Source of the DNA: Mesaphorura yosii
Taxonomy: Eukaryota > Arthropoda > Collembola > Poduromorpha > Tullbergiidae
Assembly: GCA_009869945.1 (NCBI GenBank)
Contig: WIXG01000068.1
Location: forward strand, 124,001-188,000
DNA: 64,000 bases
Direction of reading: 5' to 3'
Under the pieces are notes generated by a model, which worked only from the letters and a program-made list of their open reading frames with translations, did not search any database and was not told the origin of the DNA. Positions 1-13,157 of the stretch are shown one piece after another; position 1 is the first letter of the stretch, and each line of letters starts with the position of its first letter. The position numbers and the translations under genes are program-made.

Positions 1-2
1 AA

Positions 3-158
3 CAAAGCGAGCAGCAGCAGCAGCTGGAAAGGATCGACGAGCAAATGTCGCGCAGTCGTATGGACAATCTAGACAAAATCATTGGCATTGGCTCCGGCTT
101 TTCTTCGCCGTCTGTTTGGGTTTGGGATTCATTCCTCATTCTTGGCGGAGCGGAGTAA
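3..158 (+). CDS. 3' end of an unidentified gene (partial)
   Basis: An open frame enters from the left edge and ends at TAA 156-158. It encodes about 51 residues: a short Gln run, then a charged helical stretch containing ERIDEQMSRSRMDNLDK, then a Gly/Ser and Trp-rich tail. The charged part looks like true coding sequence; the last 20 residues could be intron read-through. The 5' part lies outside the window, so I cannot name the gene. An AATAAA at about 446 could be its poly(A) signal. Confidence 0.4.
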   Translation, partial: QSEQQQQLERIDEQMSRSRMDNLDKIIGIGSGFSSPSVWVWDSFLILGGAE

Positions 159-670
159 GGGAATTAGAATTCTAGCACCCGTGCTGTGCTACGATTACGA
201 TTGCGATGCGACTGTTTCATGAAATATGATTTTTTTTCAATGTACCAAGCGAATCGGCTGGTGCTGCTACGAGAGTCCTCCGTCACTGTTCAAGACCGGC
301 TCACTTGACATAATTATTAGAATGTCGAATGATTTACTGACAACTCTTGAATTAATGTGACAACCACACGGTATTTGTGGAAATTCGACTTGTGTCATGA
401 TTGAGCCCATTGAGTTTTCGCTTCCAGAGGGTTGCGACTGTAAAAATAAAGCCTGGCAGAAAGAAGGTTTCGTGGTTCGAAAATGAGGACCGAATGTATG
501 GCTTGGCTTGCGCTTGGGTAGGTTCATATTTTTAGAGTGACCTTTCACTTTGCCTCAAGAGTTATTGTACAGGACAGGACTACTCGTTATTCGTTGGAGT
601 CACAATTTTGTTGCACGATGAATATGAAAGTAGGAATTTAATTAATCTCTACACCCAAACCTGTGGCGAC
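159..670. other. intergenic stretch, no clear gene
   Basis: AT-rich sequence with no convincing ORF. A frame open from about 540 runs into the next gene without an ATG, so an upstream coding exon of that gene beginning near the acceptor-like TACAG at about 570 is possible but unproven. Confidence 0.35.
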
Positions 671-1082
671 ATGTGCACAGAGGAAGTTTTAGCGGCTTGC
701 CAGAAAGAAAATCGGGACAAGTAAGTAAGTACGAATAAGAGGCATTTATCAGTTGCTCATCACGTAAGTAAAGTGTTGTAGTGCTAAGTCGGATTTTGCT
801 CATCACGATCTTTTAATTGATGGAGAGGTTACCACAGACTCTTAATCATTTTCTTTATCGACCAGTGTGAATAACGAAGCGCTGGAAGCAAGAATTCAAA
901 AAGTGAAGGACGTGATTGAGCACTTAGAACATAATGTAGAATGCAGCAAGAGGGAAATTAAAAATTGGTCGGACCTTGCGTTATTTCCTGCTCAGATTGG
1001 GACTGCATGCAAGAATTACGGAATAGAAAAACCAGCTGGCTTGCAATTTTTGCGATTTGTGAAGACGAGCAACAATTATTGA
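671..1082 (+). CDS. small coiled-coil protein, unidentified
   Basis: A model of two exons: 671 to about 719 (ATG TGC ACA...) ending at a GTAAGT donor, then an exon after the acceptor near 866 that runs to TGA 1080-1082. The product is about 88 residues, mostly amphipathic helix (LEARIQKVKDVIEHLEHNV) with several Cys. It carries a KEN tripeptide early on, which in other proteins can be an APC/C degron; here that may be chance. The C-terminal 30 residues are less convincing, because another frame downstream (around 1063-1155) also looks coding, so a further intron is possible. AATAAA lies at about 1270. I do not recognise the family. Confidence 0.4.
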
Positions 1083-1304
1083 TGATAACATACTGGTTCA
1101 CATTCGCAAAATGCGTTATGAGATGAGGCAACATGAAACTGCATTTCACCATTGAAGAGAAACCGGTTAAATTCGGATCCAGTGACCCAGGGATTCTTTC
1201 TGCTCTGCCAGTGCCAAAATAATTATCATTGTCGATTAAAGCATTTGTACTCCCGCTGATATGTGACAAATAAATGCAAGTGCTGCTTGTGAATCTGGCC
1301 AGTG

Positions 1305-3488
1305 ATGGTATCTGTGGTCAGCGATGTCAAAGACTCCATTCAGGATAGGATGGAAGTGATCGGCTTCCATTTATTAAATCATGTCGAAAGAATTCAGGTG
1401 AGGCAGAAACTTTGAAATTTTAAGCGATGATACAAGATTTCGACAAGATAAATAACCTCTTCTATAACTTTGCACAGATTCAAACAGCCTCGCTGGCTAG
1501 TTCGGCTAGTCATCGAATTCACACCCTCTACGAGCAACTACTCTTGTGGCTAGAATCCCAAAATGTATCCGGGAAATTCGTCGAAATTTACGCCAAGTTC
1601 CAGGAGAAGGGACAAGACTTCGTTGCTTTCGTGCGGTCAGGCGTTCAGTTCAATCATTTTTACACGAATGCCAAAGAGTTTCTATTCAGGAACGAAGGTA
1701 AGCCGTTGCTCTTCGCACGCATTTCTGAAATGAATGTTGATTGTAATTAGTTGACCAACTCCATGTTTTCAGTTTCGAAGCAGGCAATCTACTTTGGGTT
1801 CGCTGGTCTTGTCACTGGCAGTGTGATTGGTCTGTGCATAGGCTATAGCTTTAAATCCAACTCCAGTTCATTCTCTAGTCCAATTTCCGATGGCTCGTCG
1901 GGCAGTTTAAGCATAAATGGAAGCAGAGGCAGCCTTCGAACAATGAAGGCAATTATATGCTTTAGTCCAAGGAGTGGAATTGACGTATGGCAATAATTTT
2001 GCAAGAACAGACGATTGCAATAGGACTTATACAACACTTTAATTTAACTTAATTGCAGGGTGTCACCTTATCGTCGATCCCAATTCCAACGATCACTAAA
2101 CCAAATCAAGTCTTAATTCAAGTTCGCGCCACGGGGATTGATAATATTGACGCAAAGGTGGCGAACGGATACGGGCATTTGTTTAGGCAATACTTTGGAA
2201 TCAAATCTGTAAGGCATTACCGTTAAGACAAAATTAATTAATTTACTGAAACGTCGTTCGTACATGTAATTTGGCTTACTCAGAGTCATCGAGGAGGTAC
2301 TCCCTTCATCCTCGGTCGCGAATGTTCCGGCATTGTGATTGACGTCGGCTCGCAAGTGACCAACTTTGATATTAACGACCGAGTATGGGTTTGTCTTCCG
2401 GTGTGGTCCACACAGGGCATCATGTCGGAGTACATTCTCGTGCCCGAACAGTACGTCGGCCATAAACCTAAGAACATAAGCTTCGAAGGCGCAGCAGTGC
2501 TTCCGTATGCGTCCGTCACAGTCTGGCACAAAATTATTAGTAAAGGTCAACTGAACCCTGCCAACATAAAAAGTCGGCGGATTCTGATTCATTTGGGATC
2601 GTCCAGCAAGAATGACGGCGTGGGGCTGACAGTGACTCAAGTCCTCAAGTCGTGGGGCGGCCGCATTACAATTTCCACGCAAGAAGAAGCACCGCCCAAT
2701 TTTCCAAGCATAGCAGCGGAGAGAAGAAGTGATACCAGTGCCAGTGTGACTGCAACCGCGAACGATGAGGGCGATACCAGTGATAATGAGAGTCGAGTGA
2801 ATACTGAGACGGACGAACAATATTACAGTGATCAAAATCATAGTATAAGCTCCAGTGCACAAATGACATTTCTTCATACACTGAAATCGTTGGGAGCCGA
2901 GAGTCATTTAATTATACCGAAAGACGAAAGTTTGCTCCCGGATTTGACACAAAGGTTTGCTGCTGCTCTGCAATTGCAATTCGAGTTCGAGACTTGAACT
3001 TATTTTCTTGTCGACTTTTTTTCCGTAGGATATTTGACGTGGTCATAAACACCGACTCGCCTGTGCTGACGCCTTTACTCCAGAAGTTTGCCAAAGACCC
3101 ATCGGGAACTGTAATCGAAACGTTTCCTGTTCAGCTTCACGCGCACGCTGATTCATTCTGGAGGCGGTTAATCCCAAATTCTATAGCTGCATATTTATGT
3201 AGGAAGGTAAGTCGCAAAACGAAAATGTTGACTGATCTCAAGCACAATAATGAAATGAAGCCCTCGCCGTCTCCTCCACAGGAATCCGTCGACGATCCGC
3301 CAGCCACGTCGCTGTTGCTATCCGAGGCCAAGAAGCACGTGGAGACGGGGCAGATTGTGCCTGTCGTCGCCAAATCTTTTCTTCCTACGCAGTACGATCA
3401 AGCATTTCGTCACGTGTCAAATTTAACGCGGTCTGCCTTATCGCGAGCCCACGTCGGGAAAAGCGTCGTTGTGTTCAAGATTAACTAA
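1305..3488 (+). CDS. RTN4IP1: RTN4IP1-like mitochondrial NAD(P)H oxidoreductase
   Basis: Seven coding exons with matching phases: 1305-1397, 1478-1697, 1773-1984, 2059-2208, 2284-2954, 3029-3206, 3282-3488; 576 residues. The part from about residue 176 follows the medium-chain dehydrogenase fold of RTN4IP1 (GRECSGIVIDVG, HKPKNISFEGAAVLPYASV, C-terminal GKSVVVFKIN). In other animals this protein acts in mitochondria in coenzyme Q synthesis and complex I assembly. Odd features: about 175 extra N-terminal residues with one membrane segment (about 109-131); the glycine-rich cofactor loop reads LGSSSKNDGVG rather than the usual LGASGGVG; and an acidic Ser/Thr/Asp-rich insert of about 60 residues follows the next strand. 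Human RTN4IP1 is about 396 residues. AATAAA lies at 3608-3613. Confidence 0.85.
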
Positions 3489-3974
3489 TCGCTTTCGTTT
3501 CGAACACAGCCGATCATAGCCTTGTCAATCTTGGAATTAGTCTCAAGTAGCTCATAACTTTACTCGGCTTAGATTGCTCCATTCATCTGACTATTATTCC
3601 AGGCAATAATAAAAAAAAACGAGAATTGTTTCACCGGCTTTTTACAGTTTCAACAGAAAGGAATCAATTTTATTCAATCATTGACAATCAATTTTTACAG
3701 AGAATAACATATAAACTTGGGAAGTTACTAAAATAATGTGATTAGTGTGGTAACTGAAGGAAACTTACTAAAATACTTGAAGAATGAAACAAGTGAAGTG
3801 AAATATTTGCACTTTCTCTGCTACAAATTACAAAATTGCAGAATGATAGATGGTCTTGTCCTCTCACGTCTTACACACATAAGATAAAATACATTTCTTT
3901 ACGCATAAACCACGCGTCTGCGTCTTCGTTAACAATCCAACTGCCAACTCACTCATGCCGCCTCAGCCCGACCC
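3489..3974. other. shared 3' region of two convergent genes
   Basis: Holds the 3' UTRs of RTN4IP1 (plus; AATAAA 3608-3613 followed by an A run) and SRSF1 (minus; AATAAA complement at 3670-3675). The two signals are about 60 bp apart, so the transcripts meet tail to tail. No other gene is seen. Confidence 0.6.
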
Positions 3975-5931
3975 TCAATCAGCGTCCCCAATTGGAGAGC
4001 GTGAGCGAGAACGCGAACCTCCAGCACTGGGACTGCGGCTCCTGCTCTTGGATCTTGAACTTGCCTTTGATCTCGGCGACGCAGACTTGGACTTCGAACG
4101 GCTGCGAGAGCGAGACGGCGACTTTGAGGGGGTACGCGACCGTGAACGGCTCTTGCTCTTTGATTTTGATGGTGAACGGCTACGACTTCGTGATGAACCA
4201 CGGCTCGACGGTGTACGTGAGCGTGAGCGCGAGCGGCTCGGGCTTCTTGATGGTGAGCGCCCACCACCCTTGCTCCCAGTATCTTCCTTAATCCGGATGT
4301 AAGCAGTGTCACCCTGAAAAGAAAATGGAGCCAAAACTTAATACCTGCCCACATGCTTACAGGCTGATTAAGTGATCAGTCTAAATATTGTTGTAATTGC
4401 TTACCTCATGTGATCTAAACTTTGTGTCATCCAATTTCCTGATGGCATACTTCATGTCCTCACGACGAACAAATTCGGCCACACCGGTTCCGTCTTTGAA
4501 AACATCAGCATAGCAAACATCTCCGGCTAAGATAATAAGCAAACGAATTCAGTATGAAATTAAACATCAAATCTAGAATCTTGACCAATAAATTCTTCTT
4601 TCATTTCTTACCTTCACGGAGATGATCCTTGAGGTCTTGCCAACTGCCACTGAATGGCAAACCTGCAGTTAGCATTAAACTATTAGCATATTTCCCACAA
4701 GGTTGATAACAACTAAAACATATTGACAAAATTCTATGTAATCAGTATGCAGTTAATTGAAAGTTCCGAAGTCCAGAACCCATTGACCACGTCCGACGTC
4801 CGTCAACGCACGAACGGTGAACTTGAATGTGAGTATCGTTATTGTCAAAAATTGTCAACACAAACATGACTAAAATTTGAATGGTTGAAAAGTCATTGAA
4901 CAATTACTTTACAAATTCCGGTCAGTCTGACGCGTGTCCTTCGCTTTGGAGGCTACGAAGACAGTATCAAGTTTCCTTGGTGGAGTTCAATCAGCTCAAC
5001 ATCAACTACTACCAAACTGAAACACAGTTACGAACGATTCCGTTTTGGGATGGGCCTAGGGCTGCTCATCATCCTCATTCTTGCTGCAACTGAAGCCTCC
5101 CAGCTAGTCTAGCGAATGCAGATGTCCGTGCATCGGTGCATCCGGCGCTTAAGTTGGCTTCAGCTGCTCGTCATTTAATCGGACGCAGTTAAATTGCAAG
5201 GTACTTTACGGGAAAGGCAAAGTGCATCGGAAGTCTTTGAAGAGCTCCTCTTCATCCTCCCTGACGCCAATCTTTAGCGCGCTACTTCAACGCTTCCGTC
5301 ATCCTCATCATGAGACCATCATCATAAAATATCCTTTGTAATGACATACTTGCATCAGAGAAAGAAAGACAGCTGCCGACTGTGAAAGATTAGGCTTTTG
5401 AAACTCACCTGTTACAAAAACACGGTGTCCAGATCGTCGAGGAGGAGCCCTTGAGCGGCCCCCATATCCACCGCTCCTGTAACTACCACCGTGGCCACCG
5501 TCATCGCCACCACGGCGATCCCCACGTGGAAATTCTACACGCAACTTGTAGCCATCGTAGTTGTATCCATCACGGCGATCAACAGCGTCCTCAGCATCTC
5601 TGAAAGGAGAAAGGAAGGAAGCCCATCATTAGAACCTTTGACTAAATAATTAAGCGTATTGCATTTTACATAAACTCGTGTAAAGTCGTACTACGTGTAT
5701 GTATAATTGGAATTAGAACTGCTCATATGCTTAAGGATACTTGTTTAAATTTTAAGCTTTTGACTACCTAGCATCGTCAAATTCGATGAATGCGAATGGA
5801 GGACCACGCCGGTTCTTCAAATCAATGTAGTTAATTCGTCCATACTTATGGAACAGATCCTCAAGGTCTCGGTCTCGGATGTCTGGTGGCAGGTTCCCCA
5901 CGTAGATACGACAATCGTTCTTGCCACGCAT
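3975..5931 (-). CDS. SRSF1: SR splicing factor SRSF1 (SF2/ASF)
   Basis: Five coding exons in minus order: 5768-5931, 5409-5599, 4612-4662, 4405-4526, 3975-4313; 288 residues. It binds exonic enhancers and U1 snRNP partners in pre-mRNA splicing. RRM1 starts at residue 6 with RNP2 (CRIYVGNL) and RNP1-like [10 protein letters not shown] Gly/Arg hinge follows. The second, pseudo-RRM-like domain includes the hallmark [13 protein letters not shown], then [13 protein letters not shown]. The C-terminal third is an RS domain with long runs of SR/RS dipeptides. ATG 5931 is the first Met before RRM1, and an acceptor lies just upstream, so the first exon is non-coding (donor near 6123). Several long ORFs on both strands across 3953-4334 are shadows of the RS repeat. 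Confidence 0.95.
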
Positions 5932-8086
<2,155 letters not shown>

Positions 8087-8504
8087 TTGCTTAATTGATT
8101 CCGTATTAAACTATTTTCATGCTTAAAAAAACTACTAAACTAAACTGAGGTTTTTCACTTTGTCACCTTTTTTAATTCACCGCCAGCATCGGCTACATTT
8201 CGAGTTACAACTTCGATCCATCATTGAGCAATTACGATTTCATGGCATGCAATTGCATTCGTAAGAAATTCCAAGAAATCGAAGTACGTGAGAGCATCCA
8301 TCGCGTTGAGCTCAATTTGAATTTGAATGAGGAAAAGTAAGTTAAACGAAAACCACGCAATGTCTAAGTTATTTTGTAACTGCGGAAATGCATGCGACAT
8401 GGTTGTGGTTGACATCAGGAATGAATCACCTCGTAACATTTAGTATTAGCATGAAGCTCGATTAGCAGTTCGAGAGCAAGTATGTTTCCAAGTCTGACCT
8501 GACC
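8087..8504 (+). other. gap with one orphan exon-like segment
   Basis: About 8189-8340 is bounded by an acceptor-like CGCCAG and a donor-like GTAAGTT and is open in one frame for about 50 codons, with a plausible composition (GYISSYNFDPS, KKFQEIEVRE). It fits neither the end of RNMT nor the start of the receptor kinase. It could be a non-coding 5' exon of the kinase, a relic, or chance. Confidence 0.25.
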
Positions 8505-11500
8505 ATGGCTCGATTTGGTGTTGGCGCTTTTTTGCTCTGTTTCTTGAACTGGCATCACATTTCACCGATTTCACTGGCCAAGGCCCAAGATCTGGGCAAG
8601 ACACAGACCTGTCAAACCCAGCCGAATGCTCCACAGTTTGAAATGGAGACTCTTGGCGGCCAGCATGGAATGGTGAACATCAGCGATTCGATATCTCAGC
8701 TGTACAACGACTCCATCGCGCACTTGGCCTACTTTTTTCCAAATCCATCGGTGTCAGCGACAGACTCCGATACGGTGGCGGTGGCGCCTGCGGCGTGGGT
8801 TCGCTTCAAGTGCATGGCTCAGTATCCGATTGAAATAGAGATTGACAGCGTAATGGTGAGTGCGTATTTGCCAAGAAGAACTTCGAATTGAATTTCAGTA
8901 TTACTGCCAATTGAGTAATTTGTAATGATCCGTGCCAGGCTGTACGTGTTGATAACTTAACGTACGCCCGATCCGTCATGGATTACGACCAGCCTTGCTC
9001 TTACCGCTACAAGATTGAGTTCCGGTTGAAACTGAAATATTCAGCTACTGGAAATTACATTTGCCAAGAAATTAAGAGTTCCGGGAGGGATTCTGCACCT
9101 GCTGGAGCCAATAATTCGTCTGTGATACACCTCTTTGTGAATGGTTCGAAAAAGCAACGACGTAGTCAAAGTAGTGTCATACAATGTAAATTATATTATT
9201 AATTATGTATGAGCAGATGGGACGAAGGCCGCGCTGCTCAACGCCCAGCTAAACCTCCTGGAAGTGGACGAGATTCCAGACGACCAAGGCCTCATCAGAG
9301 TTCCGTGCATCTCAACCGACCCGTACCGGGAACCACAGCTCTTCAAGGGGGATCTGCTAATGCAGCCACTCCAGAACGCGACCAAGACCCAAGATTACGT
9401 GCACTACCTTCCTTGGCGGGGATTCTTCATTTCTGCCCAAAATAAACTACGGATTGCGTACACGTGTGCATTGGGCACGATTTCATTGCAGATACGAATG
9501 AGGAATTTGGGCCCCAATACAGGTAGATGACATGTTACGCATTGCATAAATAATTGGTCGAGTAAACAAAATCAGTGACAAATCTTGATGCGCTTACTGC
9601 AGGACCGGAAATTCCGACTCACTTCCGAGTCGGTCCTACGCCTCGAGGAGAGACCATCTACAATACAAACTTGTCCATGTCTATCAACCTTGTCTGCGAA
9701 TCAAACAAGCCAATCAAGTTTCAGTGGTCACTGCAGGACTCCAAATTGTCATCTGACGTGCGGCAGACCGAAGTCAAAGATACGTACTACAGATACAAAA
9801 CGAATCTTTTGATGAACGGGAAAATACGACGCAATTTCACAATCACGTGTCAATTAAACAAAACAAATGAAATCCTTCATACTTGGAGCTACGAAGTGTC
9901 TCTCGACACAGTGGCTGCGATCAGGCCCGGAATCTCGCTCACGGACGGTGATAATAAGCAACGCCATTTTAACTGCGTGTCGTCTGAAAGCAAGACACCA
10001 CTTATCGTGGCGATAACATGCGAAAACCATATGAACTGTAAGATGGCTCAACGATTCTCTGATCTGATCAGTGTTCGGCCAAATGTTTACCCGTTTCCAG
10101 TCAGGACAGGCTTCGCCTGCTACAAGACGCCGGGATGCGCAATTATCCCGCTGGCGTAAGAAAACTATGAATCCAATCTACAAACATTGCTAATTACCAA
10201 GCAGCACTTTCTTTCAGGGTTGTGAATCGTACCGGGCTAGTGATGTGTCAAGAGGAGCCAGCCAATCACAACACGGAAACTCGCGTGATTCACTACCAGA
10301 ATTATTTTACGGGGTTTGAAGGAAGTATCAGTATGTCCCAGTGCCATTGACTCTGAAATCATTTTCAGTTTTGTGTTCAAATGATGATTTCCTTTCTCCA
10401 GACACAGAGTACACGCCAAGCAATACCTTACGGTTTCGGCTTGTCTCCGGCTCAGACCGAGATCCAGCACAAGACATGTCAACTGTGTACGTTGGCGAAA
10501 ACATCACGTTTGTGTGCGACGCCAGCACCTTCATATTTGCCAAAGGGATCCAGTTCTTAGTACATTTCGAAAATGGCTCAACGATCTCTGCAAAACAATG
10601 TACGTCTTATACGCCATGAAACAACCTGCTGTTAAACTCTCTATTCGTGAATTTGGTGGGCTAATTCGATTTGGGCTGGTTTTCGCGCTGATTCGCAGAT
10701 GAACCCAACCTCAGAGTCAACGAAACCTCTGAAGGTGACGTCATCACAAGTCAAGTCACATTATCAATCAAGAGCATTGATGTAACGCAAATAGAATGTT
10801 CTGCACCGTTGTGGAGAGCCCACACTTGGTGGAATGCAAGCTACAACCTTTCCTGTGCTCAGGGCAAGACTATTCGCTTCTCTGGCGGAGGCGAAAAGGA
10901 AGAGGTTACTTTCAAGGCGTCTGAAGTAAGAGTTTCTCAAAGCATCACCTGTGAAGCGTGGGGCGACCCGAAGCCGAGGCTGCACTGGACGAAAGATGGG
11001 CAAGTAAGTCCTGAACACTGAACGAAGAATTTAAGCATAGTTGTTAGGAAGGATTGATGAAGCTCATCAAGATTTGTTATTCCAGAATGCTTCGACGATG
11101 GCAAATGTGACTAGATTCCCAGACGTCTCTCTCGACACCTGGCAAAATGGCAACGGGAGCAGGGGCTTTGGAGTTCGTTCAGTACTCATATTTACGGAGG
11201 TCAAAGAGTTTCACAATGGAACATACGTCTGTGAGGCGGAAAACAGGAAAAGTGTGGCCAGCAAAAAGTTTGTAGTCAACCTTCCGAAATGTATGTTTGT
11301 CGTGCACATCGTGCCGTGCGACAACAAAATCTAACGCGGTACATGAAAATTGAATCGGTTAATTCTGGTTTCAGTTGAAGGAACAAACACGTGGACGTAC
11401 GTCCCCGTGATTATTGCTGTGTTCGGAGTTCTCGCCTCTGCAGGCTTGATCTGGTACTTGCTGAGATTGCGGAAGAGACCAGTACGCGACACCGGAAAGC

Positions 11501-12964
11501 TGACCGAGAACGAAATTACCGAATTTAAGTTCGGAAACCAGGACATGAAACAGAAGTACGCGGACTTGCATGACAACGCGAGATATTTGCCGTACAAGGA
11601 AGACTTTGAAATACCTCAAAACAAACTGGAAATTCGTGAGTTTTTAATAGTTTTTACTCGCACCGATCCCGACTGAAATCTTTGCTTGCAGTGATAGGGA
11701 ATTCGAATTTTGACTTTCAGGCACAGACGAACCTTTGGGGTCCGGCATGTCGGGATGCGTGGACAAAGGATACTTGACGAAACATGGCACCAGGATACCC
11801 GTCGCAATCAAGACTGCTCGCTCCAGGGATATCGGCACGCTGAAGATTCTGCTCTCAGAAATCAAGATTTTGATGTACATCGGAAGGCATGAAAATGTAA
11901 TCAATTTGCTCGGGGCAAGAACAAATGAACTGCGAGAAGGCAAATTACATGCTGTCGTGGAGTTCTGCCATTTTGGTTCTCTGCGGGATTTTATGCGAGC
12001 AAATCGAGATAATTTCTTCGACCAAATCCGAGACGACGAAATCAAGGGAGATCTGCGGCCGCCGCCACAGGAAAGAAAAAGCAGGGCAGATCCACGAAAG
12101 TCGAAGGTGATTTCCACTGTTTCCTGGAAGCTGGATGATTTCCTCGTGAATGTGAATCCTGATCGCTCCAGTAGCGCTCAGACACAGGCATTGGCTGCGA
12201 GTTCTCGAAACAGTCACCAATGTCAATCCACCACCCGTGACGTTAGGACCATCGACTTAGTCCGTTGGTCTCTCCAAATTGCGAGTGGAATGGAGTTCTT
12301 GGGCCAGAAGAAAGTGATTCACGGCGATTTGGCCCTGCGAAATATTTTGCTAACCGAGGACATGCAGGTCAAGATCACAGACTTTGGACTCAGTCGTCAT
12401 TTGCACGATTACGAGATTTACTACAAGAAACGAAAGGTGAGGTCGTCTTTAATTGAGTATTTATTGATACTGCGCCCCAGAAATAACTTGCTTGCCATTG
12501 GTTGTCTTGCCGGATTTGGCAGGGAGACATGCTGCCTTGGCGTTGGCTTGCCATCGAAGCTGCACGCGACACGCGGTTCTCCATCGAGACGGACATTTGG
12601 GCGTACGCTATCACACTTTGGGAGATTTACTCTCTCGGGGAGACTCCGTATCCGGGATTGTCTTGGGGCGAGGAGTTTGTGCAGAAGCTCACGGAAGGGT
12701 ACAGGCTCCCACAGGCAAAATACTCAACCAAGGGCATGTAAGGGCATTAATTTATTCTTGACCTTGATGATGCGAAGTTGCGTCCAACTTCTTTCATTTC
12801 ATGTTCACGTCACCTTCCCACTTCCACGTAGCCATGAGGTGATGCTAAAGTGCTGGGCGAAGAATCCCTCCCAGCGTCCAACGTTCACGGTGCTCAAGCA
12901 GTACTTTGATGGGCTGATCGTCATTTCCACTGGTGCGAACAAGGAGAAAACATTGTCGCTATAG
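8505..12964 (+). CDS. receptor tyrosine kinase, PVR/VEGFR-like, Ig ectodomain
   Basis: Twelve exons: 8505-8855, 8939-9185, 9217-9522, 9603-10155, 10218-10330, 10402-10599, 10699-11003, 11086-11290, 11375-11635, 11721-12436, 12523-12737, 12832-12964; about 1,200 residues. A signal peptide (GAFLLCFLNWHHIS) is followed by a long Cys-containing ectodomain with several Ig-like repeats (for example ITCEAWGDPKPRLHWTKDG and GTYVCEAENR), one membrane segment at about 770-791, and a split tyrosine kinase domain from about 848. Kinase parts: Gly loop GSGMSG, VAIK lysine, a Ser/Arg-rich insert of about 80 residues, HGDLALRN in place of HRDLAARN, DFG, and TDIWAYAITLWEI. The insert and Ig repeats point to the PDGFR/VEGFR/PVR class of growth-factor receptors. 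AATAAA is at 13035-13040. Ligand and orthology are not determinable here. Confidence 0.85.
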
Positions 12965-13157
12965 CGGATGAAGGAAAGTATAAAAATTGACAATCGAGTA
13001 TCAATGTCGATTCAATTTTTTATGTTATTTCATTAATAAATCACGTTTGAGGTTAAAAGCTGCTTAGTCTTTGCTTAGAGTTCCTTGCTACTAACTACTA
13101 TGTCGGCTTTGTTCACTGTGTCCACATTGAATCTTATTTGGTCCTCCGTCCTCCCGG

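Noticed and set aside
2113-2907. 264-codon minus-strand ORF opposite RTN4IP1
   Set aside because: No recognisable domain, and it lies across introns and exons of a well-supported gene.
3953-4354. Long ORFs in several frames on both strands over the SRSF1 tail
   Set aside because: They are shadows of the SR dipeptide repeat, whose codons leave other frames open; only the RS frame joins the RRM exons in phase.
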